A DNA stretch of 64,000 bases from assembly GCA_048360435.1 (NCBI GenBank), contig DBGCOP010000010.1:124001-188000 (forward strand). Reading direction: 5' to 3'. The notes under the pieces were generated by a model. It was not told the DNA's origin. It made no database searches and saw only the letters and a list, made by a program, of their open reading frames with translations. This DNA comes from Limenecus sp048360435. Lineage in GTDB: Bacteria; Cyanobacteriota; Vampirovibrionia; Gastranaerophilales; Gastranaerophilaceae. Made by a program: the position numbers and the translations under genes. The first letter of the stretch is position 1. Each line of letters opens with the position of its first letter. Below are positions 33,236-42,082 of this stretch, one piece after another.

Positions 33236-34657
33236 ATGAAAAAATTTATTGAACAACCTCAAAATATATTTCTTATTATTGCCATATTCTGGGGATTTTT
33301 ATTTATGATTTTCAACCCTCCGTTTCAAGCACCTGATGAAGATTCTCATTTATACAAAATATACGGAATTACAGACGGATCCTGGAGTTTCAAAAAATAT
33401 ACAACAGATAATATAGGCGGAATCAGTCTGGGTAAAAAGCTGACCTTTAGCGGACAAATTCTTCCGTCAGGTTTAGTAAAAGCTTCCAGATATAACAAAC
33501 GTATTGCAGGTGAACCGCTTAAAAAAACCAGTTTTGAAGAAACAGCACAAATCGCTAAAATTTCTCTGGAGAAAGAAAACAAAATTTTTATAGGCTATCC
33601 TGCTCCATTTTATACACCTTTATCTTACATTCCTGCAATCTTTTTTGTACTCATATTAAAACTCATTAATGCTTCACCATTTTGGATGCTATATGTTTCA
33701 AGGCTTTGTTCTCTCATCACATACACGGCTTTATTATATTTCACTATTAAAATTACACCTGTCAAAAAATGGATGTTTTTAACACTCGGACTCTTGCCAA
33801 TGTGTTTGTATCAAGCTTCTGCACTAAGCACAGACGGCCTTTCTAACGGTGCTGCGTTCTTTTTGACCGCTTACGCTCTTTATTTATCTTTTAGCAAAGA
33901 AGTCAAAAAAATCACCAGAAGACACATTTTAACTTTTCTCGGATTGATTACCCTCTTATCAATATGTAAATTTACTTATTTCTGGTTAATTTTGTTATAT
34001 TTTTTAATACCTAAAGAAAGATTTGATTCAAAACTGCAAAAATATAAACTTTTTGCTTTGATTTTTGGAATAAGCGGAACTTTATGTATCATTCCGATTT
34101 TATACCATATGCATATAACACAAGGCCTTCAAGCAGTACAATCATTTTCAACCAATCTGGAAAAATCAGATTTGACAAAATTCATATTCAACCATCCTAT
34201 TGAATATATTCTGCTTATATCAAAAACTCTTCTCTACAATTTCAGATATTATCTGAACGGTTTTGTGGGTTTGTTCGGATGGATAGATACACCACTGCCC
34301 TATTATGCAGTCTGGACTTATATTTACACAATAGTGCTTGCATCAATAACTAATTATGATGAAAAGTCAGTTGATATTAATCTAAAAGAAAAAATCCTTT
34401 TTAGCATAATCAGTCTGGGTTGTTTGTTTTTGATATGCACATCTTGTTATTTGAATTTTTTACCCGATGATTACACAAACACAATAGCAGGAATACAGGG
34501 GAGATATTTTATACCTTTTGCCCCTTTGTTTTTTCTTTTGTTTTACAACACAAAAATCAATTTTAAGACAAAGCTTTTTGAGTATCTTATTATATTTTTA
34601 ATAAATTTTGTTCTGTTTATAAGCTTAATCAGAATAATTTACAGATTTTATATTTAG
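33236..34657 (+). CDS. DUF2142 membrane protein, copy 2
   Basis: A 473-residue polytopic protein closely related to its neighbour: NPPFQAPDEDSHLYKIYG after helix 1, STDGLSNGAAF in the middle and GIQGRYFIPFAPL near the end, finishing IYRFYI. It is 21 bases behind copy 1, with GGAG ahead of the ATG, so co-transcription is likely. It probably uses a lipid-phosphate sugar as donor, as GT-C enzymes do. Copy-specific differences cluster in the first large periplasmic loop (about 50-110), which would select the acceptor or sugar. Confidence 0.85.
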   Translation: MKKFIEQPQNIFLIIAIFWGFLFMIFNPPFQAPDEDSHLYKIYGITDGSWSFKKYTTDNIGGISLGKKLTFSGQILPSGLVKASRYNKRIAGEPLKKTSFEETAQIAKISLEKENKIFIGYPAPFYTPLSYIPAIFFVLILKLINASPFWMLYVSRLCSLITYTALLYFTIKITPVKKWMFLTLGLLPMCLYQASALSTDGLSNGAAFFLTAYALYLSFSKEVKKITRRHILTFLGLITLLSICKFTYFWLILLYFLIPKERFDSKLQKYKLFALIFGISGTLCIIPILYHMHITQGLQAVQSFSTNLEKSDLTKFIFNHPIEYILLISKTLLYNFRYYLNGFVGLFGWIDTPLPYYAVWTYIYTIVLASITNYDEKSVDINLKEKILFSIISLGCLFLICTSCYLNFLPDDYTNTIAGIQGRYFIPFAPLFFLLFYNTKINFKTKLFEYLIIFLINFVLFISLIRIIYRFYI

Positions 34658-34671
34658 AAAAGAAAACGCAG

Positions 34672-36027
34672 ATGAAAAAGATTCTAATCAAACCCGAAAA
34701 TATATTTCTAATCCTGTGTTTGTTATGGGGAAGCATAATGATGATTATCAACCCTCCGTTTCAAACACCGGATGAAGCTCAGCATTTTTTTAAAATGTAC
34801 GGCTTCACAAACGGAACTTTCAATTTTAAAGTATTAAATAAGCACACAGGTGATCTTCTGCCTGAAAGTATTATCAAAATCAGCAAATTTGAAAAAATAG
34901 GAGGACACCAAGAGCTAAAAACCACAAAAACTGAAATCACAGAAGCTCTAAAAATAAAACTCGAAAAAAACAAAACAAAATTTTATAAATTTACACCAAC
35001 AGGTTACACTCCTGTTTCATATTTCCCTTCTTTTTTAGTTTTATGGATAATGAAACTCCTTAACACACCACCGTTAATAATGATGTACATGCTAAGGCTA
35101 TGCTCACTTTTTTTATACACAGGTTTGATTTATCAGGCAATAAAAATCATGCCCGCAAAAAAATGGCTCTTTGCATTACTTGCATTAATGCCTATGACAC
35201 TTTATGAAGCTTCTTCTGTTTCAACAGATGCACTGACAACAGGTCTTGCTTTTTTGTTCATAGCATATGCACTAAAACTTGCATTGGATAAAAACATAAA
35301 AAAAATCAGCAAAAATGAATTTATCATTTTTGGTTGCCTTCTCACCTTTACTTTGATTTGTAAATATGCATACTTTCCTTTGATACTTTTATATTTTTGT
35401 ATACCAGAAGAAAAGTTTAATACACAAAAAACCAGATATTTATATTTTTTCACTCTGTTTTTACTCAACATTTTTATTACAGGAATTTATATTCTCCATA
35501 TCTTGTCTGTGGGACAAAACGTAATCTCAGGCACACCGGGTTATGACAGAAAATTTATGATTGGATTTATCCTAAACAGATTCAGCTGGTTTTTGGATTT
35601 CTTTTGGCAAACCGTAAAATCACAGTGGAGCGTATATTTATATTCTTACATAGGTCTTTTGGGATGTAATGACACATTTTTGAACGTATATTTGTTAAAA
35701 GGGTTTATTCTTATATTGATAACAGCAGGATTGTTTAAAACAGACAAAAAAGAAGCAGTTTTTGATTTAAAAATGAAATTTTTATTCCTGATTTCATTTT
35801 TGGCTTCTTTTGTAATTATATTAACCTCGGCTTTCATTCTTTTTCAGTGCTATCCTGTGTTTTGCGGAATCCAGGGAAGATATTTTATACCCGTAATGCC
35901 ATTGTTGTTTTTTCTTTTGGATAACAAAAAATGGAGCTGGAGGAAAATGCCTATTTATTTAATCATTGGCATTGTAATTCTTATGCCTTTTGTTTTAGGT
36001 ACACTAATAAACAGGTTTTATTTATAA
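34672..36027 (+). CDS. DUF2142 membrane protein, copy 3
   Basis: A 451-residue polytopic protein with NPPFQTPDEAQHFFKMYG after helix 1, STDALTTGLAF centrally and GIQGRYFIPVMPL at the end, then INRFYL. It follows copy 2 by 14 bases. Its first loop is shorter (HTGDLLPES), a trait shared with copy 4, so copies 3 and 4 look like the closest pair although they are now separated by a gene of the other family. Function is inferred as GT-C sugar transfer at the outer face of the inner membrane. Confidence 0.85.
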   Translation: MKKILIKPENIFLILCLLWGSIMMIINPPFQTPDEAQHFFKMYGFTNGTFNFKVLNKHTGDLLPESIIKISKFEKIGGHQELKTTKTEITEALKIKLEKNKTKFYKFTPTGYTPVSYFPSFLVLWIMKLLNTPPLIMMYMLRLCSLFLYTGLIYQAIKIMPAKKWLFALLALMPMTLYEASSVSTDALTTGLAFLFIAYALKLALDKNIKKISKNEFIIFGCLLTFTLICKYAYFPLILLYFCIPEEKFNTQKTRYLYFFTLFLLNIFITGIYILHILSVGQNVISGTPGYDRKFMIGFILNRFSWFLDFFWQTVKSQWSVYLYSYIGLLGCNDTFLNVYLLKGFILILITAGLFKTDKKEAVFDLKMKFLFLISFLASFVIILTSAFILFQCYPVFCGIQGRYFIPVMPLLFFLLDNKKWSWRKMPIYLIIGIVILMPFVLGTLINRFYL

Positions 36028-36055
36028 AAGTATTAATAGGCTGCTTGAGGAAATT

Positions 36056-37471
36056 ATGAGTTTCAAAAAATATCAAGACAAAATTTTTAATATACTGCTT
36101 CTTTTTATATATGCAGCAATTACACTAATTTCTGTATTACATCACGAAATATGGAGAGATGAAGCACAGGTATGGCTTGTAACAAGAGATTTGAGTTTTC
36201 TTGGCATAATTGATCATGTAAGAAATGAAGGACATCCTCTTTTGTGGTATTTTCTTGTTCTTCCGTTTTCAAAACTCAATCTTCCTGTTTTTTCTATGCA
36301 GGTAATAAGCTGGATTTTCATGATAATTTCAGCAGGTTTTTTGGTCTTTAAATCTCCGTTCAACAAAATTTCAAAAATTTGTATTTTGTTCAGTGCAGGT
36401 TTTTTATATTGGCTTGCGGTAATTTCAAGAAATTATTCACTGATTCCTCTATTTTTATTCGGTGCTGCATATTTTTATTCAACACAAAAAGAGCATCCCT
36501 GTATTTATTCGATATTTGTTGCTCTTCTATCTCAGACACATATTCTGATGTGCGGTTTTTGTACAGGGTTGACAATGTTATTTGGATATGAAAATCTGCT
36601 AAAGAATAAAGAAGCCTTTGAAAAAAAGAAGCCGTTTTTGTTTTCTTTTATGATTATGTCATTTTCTATACTGGCTCTATTTTTCTACATAATAACCAGA
36701 CCTGACGACAACATCAGTATTCAGCAGTTTGTTTCAGACCATGGCATAAACCTGTTACGGTCATTTTTGGAAGTATTTTTGAATCTTTACGGAGGAATTA
36801 CTTTTCTGTGGCTTATCATAATTACAATGTTTATTATTACAGCATCAGCAATCATTTTTTATGAAAGCAAAAAACTCTTTTTCGTATATCTTTTCAGTCT
36901 TTTATATCAGTTTATGATTTATATTTTTGTATGGCAGACCAGTCCTGAAAAAGCTTTTACATTTCTTTTAACAATCGTTTTTTGTTTTTGGATTATTCTA
37001 AACAAAGCGAATTTAACGCAAAAAAGAAAAATCATATATAACCTTGTTCTATCAGCAATTTTGGCGTTCAGTTTTCAAGCTTCATATCAAATCACAATGA
37101 ACGACATAAACTATGATTATTCAGGAAGTAAAAAAACAGCAGAATTTATCAAAAAAAATATAAGCAGTGATTCTGTGATAATCTCTAATAATCCTCTTAC
37201 AACAGCCGGTGTTTTTGCTTATCTTCCGGGAAGAAAATTTTATTCACCCAATTACAAAGCTTTTTACACCCTCGGTTTTGGAAAAAATCTTGATTTGTCA
37301 AAGCCGTTCGCTTTTGAAAAAGAAGATAAATTCAAAAATAAGAAAGTATATTACCTTTACAGCGGAATGGGCAAACCTGAAACAACAAAAAAAATAATAT
37401 ATGCCTCAGATGAAACAACGCTGATACCAACAGAAGTTTATTACATAATTGACGAACAGGACAAAAAATAA
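36056..37471 (+). CDS. GT-C-like membrane protein, DEAQVW family copy 1
   Basis: A 471-residue polytopic protein with a different signature from the DUF2142 genes: LHHEIWRDEAQVWLVTRDL after helix 1, then EGHPLLWYFLVLPFSKLNL. Acidic pairs in the first loop and a G-H-P-x-L motif are typical of ArnT/PMT-like GT-C enzymes. A soluble C-terminal region (about 350-471) follows the helices. GAGGAAATT precedes the ATG. Its stop overlaps the ATG of DUF2142 copy 4 (TAATG), so translation is coupled. Donor and acceptor are unknown. Confidence 0.8.
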   Translation: MSFKKYQDKIFNILLLFIYAAITLISVLHHEIWRDEAQVWLVTRDLSFLGIIDHVRNEGHPLLWYFLVLPFSKLNLPVFSMQVISWIFMIISAGFLVFKSPFNKISKICILFSAGFLYWLAVISRNYSLIPLFLFGAAYFYSTQKEHPCIYSIFVALLSQTHILMCGFCTGLTMLFGYENLLKNKEAFEKKKPFLFSFMIMSFSILALFFYIITRPDDNISIQQFVSDHGINLLRSFLEVFLNLYGGITFLWLIIITMFIITASAIIFYESKKLFFVYLFSLLYQFMIYIFVWQTSPEKAFTFLLTIVFCFWIILNKANLTQKRKIIYNLVLSAILAFSFQASYQITMNDINYDYSGSKKTAEFIKKNISSDSVIISNNPLTTAGVFAYLPGRKFYSPNYKAFYTLGFGKNLDLSKPFAFEKEDKFKNKKVYYLYSGMGKPETTKKIIYASDETTLIPTEVYYIIDEQDKK

Positions 37472-38838
37472 TGGATAAAAAAATATTTAATATACAAAAT
37501 CTTTTTCTTATTCTGGCAATCTTCTGGGGAAGTTTGTTTATATTGATAAATCCTCCTTTTCAAGCACCCGATGAAGATGCTCATTTTTTCAAAATGTACG
37601 GGTATACAGAAGGTTCTTTCAGCTTTAAAAAGGAAAACAACTATACAGGTCAGATTCTTCCCGAAAATTTTATTAAACTTCAAAAATTCTATGACCTGTT
37701 AAAATTTGACAGCGATATAAAAACTTCACCTCAGGAATTGGCCTCGGCAAGCACTGTACAGCTTGAAAAAAATAAAACACAATTTTTTAGATTTATACCG
37801 ACAGGTTATACTCCTCTTTCTTATTTTCCCTCATTTATAATTATGTTTTTGATGAAATTTTTGAATTTTACACCTATCTCCATGATTTTCATACTAAGGT
37901 TTTGTTCTCTGTTGACATATCTGGCTATGTGTTACTTTGCACTAAAAATAACACCGGTACACAAATTATTGTTCTTCACTGTGTTTATGCTGCCATTAAA
38001 CCTCTATCAGGCAGGTGCAATAAGCACCGACGGTATTACTTCTGGACTTGTATTTTTATTTATAGCATACACTTTAAAACTAAAATTTTCAGAAAATTCA
38101 AAGCTGACAAAAAAAGAAACGGGAATATGGGGTTTATTAATAACTCTCATTTGTATTTGCAAATATACTTATATTCCGCTGATTTTTTTATATTTCATAA
38201 TTCCAGTGGAAAAATTTGAAAACAAAAAAGCTTATTTAAAAGAATTTTTAAAGTTTTTATTTTTAAATATTTTTATTATTTTGATTTTTGTATATTACGT
38301 AATAACAATATACAGCAATACAAAATATGAACTTGCAGACAAAACAGTTGACAAAAGTATATTGATAAAATTTATCATTACACATCCTGTACAATATTTA
38401 AAAATGATTTTCTTGACACTGTCAAAGCTTCACAGATTTTATATAAATAACATGATTTCAAGCTTTGGCTGGAATTCTGCAATGGTTCCCATATTTGTAT
38501 CAAATCTTTTCTATGTTCTTTTATTATGCAGTGTGTTTTTTAAAGACCTCAAAGAAAAATCTCTTTTTTATCATTTGAAGGACAAAGCTGTTTTTCTTTT
38601 CTCGGGTATTTTAATTTTTTTGGCAACAATCACATCCGTTTATTTGATTTATCAAAAATCACCAATAATTACAGGAGTTCAAGGCAGGTATCTGTTCCCT
38701 CTTATTCCGATGTTTTTTATACTTTTTTCATCATACAAGTATAACCTTCAAAACAAGATTATCCCTATTTTGGTAATCGGATTTATGCAAATTTTGCTTT
38801 TTATATCAGTACTCACACTAATCTTAAGATTCTATTAA
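37471..38838 (+). CDS. DUF2142 membrane protein, copy 4
   Basis: A 455-residue polytopic protein with NPPFQAPDEDAHFFKMYG, STDGITSGLVF and GVQGRYLFPLIPM, ending LILRFY. Its ATG overlaps the stop of the DEAQVW gene before it. The compact first loop (NYTGQILPENFIKLQKF) is nearly that of copy 3. Being inserted between members of the second family suggests that the two families duplicated as a pair, or that they function as partners. Confidence 0.85.
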   Translation: MDKKIFNIQNLFLILAIFWGSLFILINPPFQAPDEDAHFFKMYGYTEGSFSFKKENNYTGQILPENFIKLQKFYDLLKFDSDIKTSPQELASASTVQLEKNKTQFFRFIPTGYTPLSYFPSFIIMFLMKFLNFTPISMIFILRFCSLLTYLAMCYFALKITPVHKLLFFTVFMLPLNLYQAGAISTDGITSGLVFLFIAYTLKLKFSENSKLTKKETGIWGLLITLICICKYTYIPLIFLYFIIPVEKFENKKAYLKEFLKFLFLNIFIILIFVYYVITIYSNTKYELADKTVDKSILIKFIITHPVQYLKMIFLTLSKLHRFYINNMISSFGWNSAMVPIFVSNLFYVLLLCSVFFKDLKEKSLFYHLKDKAVFLFSGILIFLATITSVYLIYQKSPIITGVQGRYLFPLIPMFFILFSSYKYNLQNKIIPILVIGFMQILLFISVLTLILRFY

Positions 38839-38843
38839 TTTAT

Positions 38844-40220
38844 ATGGACAAATCAAAACTCAAAAATTTAATATTTATTTTTTTATATGCACTTTTTACA
38901 TTGATTGTGCTTTTGCACCATGAAATATGGGCAGACGAAGCTCAAGTCTGGCTGGTGGTAAGAGATTTAAATCTTTTTGAAATAATTGAACACGTAAGAA
39001 CAGAAGGTCATCCTCTTTTGTGGTATTTTCTTGTTCTTCCCTTCTCAAAGCTAAATCTTTCGATTTTCTCCATGCAGATTCTAAGCTGGTTTATTATGAC
39101 AACAGCAGCAGGTTTTTTTCTTCACAAAACTCCTTTTAATACTTTTTGTAAAATATCAATTCTTTGCAGCTCTGCGTTTTTATACTGGTTTTCAGTTATT
39201 TCAAGAAGTTATTGTCTGATTCCGCTGTTAGTTTTTGTGCTGGCATGGCTTTACAAAAAACAAAAAGAACACCCTTACCTTTATACAATCACTTTAATCT
39301 TTCTGGCAAACACACACATCATTATGTTTGGTTTTTGTTTCGCTTTACTGGTTTTGTTTATGTTTGAAAACATCATTGAGGATAAAAACAAAAAAGCCAT
39401 TATTCCTTTTTCTTTAACAGCAATTTCTCTTGCTTCAATTGTTGTCTATCTTTTTGGCAGCAAGAAAGAAAATGTCATAGTACAAACCTTTACACCTGAT
39501 TTTTCCATAAATGGATTGTTAGATGTCTATTCAAAAATAGTATTTAATCTTTTTGGATATACTAATATTTTTGTGAATATTCTGTTGTTTTGTTTTCTGA
39601 TATCTGCAATAATTTTTCTGTTTAAAAAAGACAAAAAGATATTTTTCGTTTGTCTTACAAATCTTATTTATCAAGGTTTGATTTTTATTTTTGTCTGGTC
39701 AATACTTCCACAAAGAGCCTTTTGTCTGCTGCTTGTTTGTGTATTTTGTCTATGGGTTGTTTGTGAAAGTAAAACAAAAAACATTATCAGTTTTTCAATC
39801 GCTTTGATTTTTCTTTTAACAATTCCTGAAGGAATCAAACTTATTACAAAAGATTTTAAATATCCGTTTTCAGACGGAAAAAATACAGCTGAATTCATAA
39901 AAAAGAATATACCCGAAGATGCCTTTATTTTAAGCAACTATCCGATTACAACAACACCTGTCAGTGCATATCTTCCAAAAGACAAATGGAAATTTTATTA
40001 CAAAGGATATGATGACTTTTATACGTACACCATCTGGAATAAACCGATACCGTTATCATTCACCCCTGTTCCGCTTGCCGAAGCAATGAAAAAACACGAA
40101 ACTGTTTATGTAATAATGAGTGCAGGAGCTTTTTATGAGGATGTAAAACCTATTTATGCCTCAAAAAACAACATCTTAACAAATCAGGAGAGATTCAACA
40201 TTTATGAATTCGGAAGATAA
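38844..40220 (+). CDS. GT-C-like membrane protein, DEAQVW family copy 2
   Basis: A 458-residue polytopic protein very close to copy 1 in its N-terminus: LHHEIWADEAQVWLVVRDL, then EGHPLLWYFLVLPFSKLNL, which is almost identical over 60 residues. The later membrane region and the C-terminal soluble part (KNTAEFIKKNIPEDAFILSNY) are also alignable. It starts five bases after DUF2142 copy 4, and its last 17 bases overlap the next gene. Close similarity points to a recent duplication of this family within the locus. Confidence 0.8.
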   Translation: MDKSKLKNLIFIFLYALFTLIVLLHHEIWADEAQVWLVVRDLNLFEIIEHVRTEGHPLLWYFLVLPFSKLNLSIFSMQILSWFIMTTAAGFFLHKTPFNTFCKISILCSSAFLYWFSVISRSYCLIPLLVFVLAWLYKKQKEHPYLYTITLIFLANTHIIMFGFCFALLVLFMFENIIEDKNKKAIIPFSLTAISLASIVVYLFGSKKENVIVQTFTPDFSINGLLDVYSKIVFNLFGYTNIFVNILLFCFLISAIIFLFKKDKKIFFVCLTNLIYQGLIFIFVWSILPQRAFCLLLVCVFCLWVVCESKTKNIISFSIALIFLLTIPEGIKLITKDFKYPFSDGKNTAEFIKKNIPEDAFILSNYPITTTPVSAYLPKDKWKFYYKGYDDFYTYTIWNKPIPLSFTPVPLAEAMKKHETVYVIMSAGAFYEDVKPIYASKNNILTNQERFNIYEFGR

Positions 40221-41667
40221 AAAAAATTTGGTATTAAATACATTTTTTACAGCTTTATATGCTGTTTTTACACTGGTTACGGTGTTGCACCATGAAATCT
40301 GGTCAGATGAAGCTCAAGTATGGCAGATTGTACAGAATGTTTCTTTCTTAGGACTGTTTAAACACCTTGTGAATGAAGGACATCCGTCATTTTTCTACCT
40401 GCTTGTTATGCCTTTTGCAAAAATCTTTCAAACAGCCGGCTCAATTATCATAATGCAGATAATCTGCTGGGCATTTATGTGTGCATCTGTCTTTTTGCTG
40501 CTTCAATATTCTCCATTTTCAAAATTTGCAAAGTTTGCAATTGTAACAAGTGCCGGATTTTTATATTTTCTTCCAATTAATGCAAGAAGCTATTCTGTTT
40601 TGCCGTTTTTTGTTTTTCTTCTGGCAATATTGTATCCAAAATCAAAAGAGAAACCGCTTATTTACTCAATAATCCTTGCTATAACGGCAAATGTCCATGT
40701 GATAATGTTCGGATTCTGTGCAATCTTGACTGTATTTTTTATGTATGAAAACAGAGCAAAAAAATATATTCCTTCGTATACAATAATGATATTGTCTCTT
40801 CTGGCAGTAGTTCTTCAGCTTGCAGGAACCTCCTCAAGCAACGAATTTATATCTTACGGACAATATAACCTTGTCAGTTCTGCATTCAGTGTATTTTCAA
40901 AATTTTTTGTGAACGGTTACGATGATATGTATCAGCAGACCCATCACTTTTTGTTTGCACCGACTGCAATTACATCTATTAGTTTGATTGCCGGATTGTT
41001 CTTTGCAAATTTTATCGGACTTTTCAAAAATAACAAAAAATTGTTTCTGATAGCTTTATGCGGTGTCGGGTTTCAATTTTTTGTATACATTTTTAGTTAC
41101 AATGTATATGTATATGTGACAAGAATTTATTGTGCATATATCATTCTGATTTTTTGCTGGTGGATTCTTTTAAACACAAACACACTGCGTGAAAAATCCC
41201 GAAAAGCATTCAATATCTGTATTGGTATCTTTTTTATACTAACAATGTTCAACGGTCTTAAGTATACGCTTTTAGATTTACAATACAACTTTTCAAGCGC
41301 AAAAGAAACAGCTGAATATATCAACATGAATATAGATAAAAACGCAATGATAATCGAAAATTTTGACCCTGTGTTTGTTTCAATACTCCCGTATTTGAAA
41401 GAACACAAACTTTGTTCAACTTCATCTGACAAAGAATTTTCATATATTACATGGGGGAAAGATCTAAAACAGATGAAATCTGACTATGGACTATTGGAAT
41501 ACATACAAAATTTAAAGACAGACAAACAAATTTATCTGATAACTTCATCTTTCAGAAACATAAATTCCCCTTCCGAATCATTACCTCAACATTTTGAGTT
41601 GATATTTGCATCTTCGCCTTCAATTGCCGAAGGACAAAGCTTTAAAATATATAAGTATAAATATTAA
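40204..41667 (+). CDS. GT-C-like membrane protein, DEAQVW family copy 3
   Basis: A 487-residue polytopic protein and the most divergent of the three: LHHEIWSDEAQVWQIVQNV, then EGHPSFFYLLVMPFAKIFQ. The C-terminal soluble region begins AKETAEYINMNIDKNAMIIEN, matching the same position of the other two copies. It overlaps copy 2 by 17 bases and is the last gene of the array, about 95 bases before groES. GGAGA precedes the ATG. Function as a GT-C sugar transferase is inferred. Confidence 0.8.
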   Translation: MNSEDKKNLVLNTFFTALYAVFTLVTVLHHEIWSDEAQVWQIVQNVSFLGLFKHLVNEGHPSFFYLLVMPFAKIFQTAGSIIIMQIICWAFMCASVFLLLQYSPFSKFAKFAIVTSAGFLYFLPINARSYSVLPFFVFLLAILYPKSKEKPLIYSIILAITANVHVIMFGFCAILTVFFMYENRAKKYIPSYTIMILSLLAVVLQLAGTSSSNEFISYGQYNLVSSAFSVFSKFFVNGYDDMYQQTHHFLFAPTAITSISLIAGLFFANFIGLFKNNKKLFLIALCGVGFQFFVYIFSYNVYVYVTRIYCAYIILIFCWWILLNTNTLREKSRKAFNICIGIFFILTMFNGLKYTLLDLQYNFSSAKETAEYINMNIDKNAMIIENFDPVFVSILPYLKEHKLCSTSSDKEFSYITWGKDLKQMKSDYGLLEYIQNLKTDKQIYLITSSFRNINSPSESLPQHFELIFASSPSIAEGQSFKIYKYKY

Positions 41668-41762
41668 TTTTTCATTAACTTTTGATTTTTTTTCAAAATC
41701 GAATGCTATAAAAGAATAGTAAGTTAGAAAAGAAGTAAACTCATCAATAAAAGGAGGACATC

Positions 41763-42050
41763 ATGTCAATCAGACCATTAGGCGACAAATTGGTAATCAA
41801 AGTTATAGAAGACACTGAACAAACTTCAGGCGGAATCTTCATCCCTGATTCAGCTAAAGAAAAGCCGCAAAAAGGCGAAGTAGTAGCAGTAGGACCGGGA
41901 AAAACTCTCGAAGACGGTAAAAAAGAAGAAATGGAAGTTAAAGTAGGTGAAAAAGTCCTTTTTGCAAAATATGCAGGTACAGATGTAAAAATGGGCGACC
42001 AAACTTTCAAAATCATGTCTGTAAAAGACGTGCTAGGTGTCTTAGAATAA
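41763..42050 (+). CDS. groES: co-chaperonin GroES
   Basis: A 95-residue lid subunit of the GroEL chaperonin with RPLGDKLVIKV, the mobile loop EDTEQTSGGIFIPDSA, and a C-terminal YAGTDVKMGDQTFKIMS. AAGGAGG lies five bases before the ATG. It forms the classic two-gene operon with groEL, 32 bases apart. No CIRCE element (TTAGCACTC and its inverted partner) is visible upstream, so HrcA control is not supported. A possible TATAAA lies at 41707, with a poorly spaced TTGATT (19-base spacer). Confidence 0.98.
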   Translation: MSIRPLGDKLVIKVIEDTEQTSGGIFIPDSAKEKPQKGEVVAVGPGKTLEDGKKEEMEVKVGEKVLFAKYAGTDVKMGDQTFKIMSVKDVLGVLE

Positions 42051-42082
42051 TTTAGACTATTAATTCATTAAGGAGAAAAAAA

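Noticed and set aside
41668..41762. CIRCE heat-shock operator before groES
   Set aside because: Neither half of TTAGCACTC with its inverted partner is present in the upstream region.
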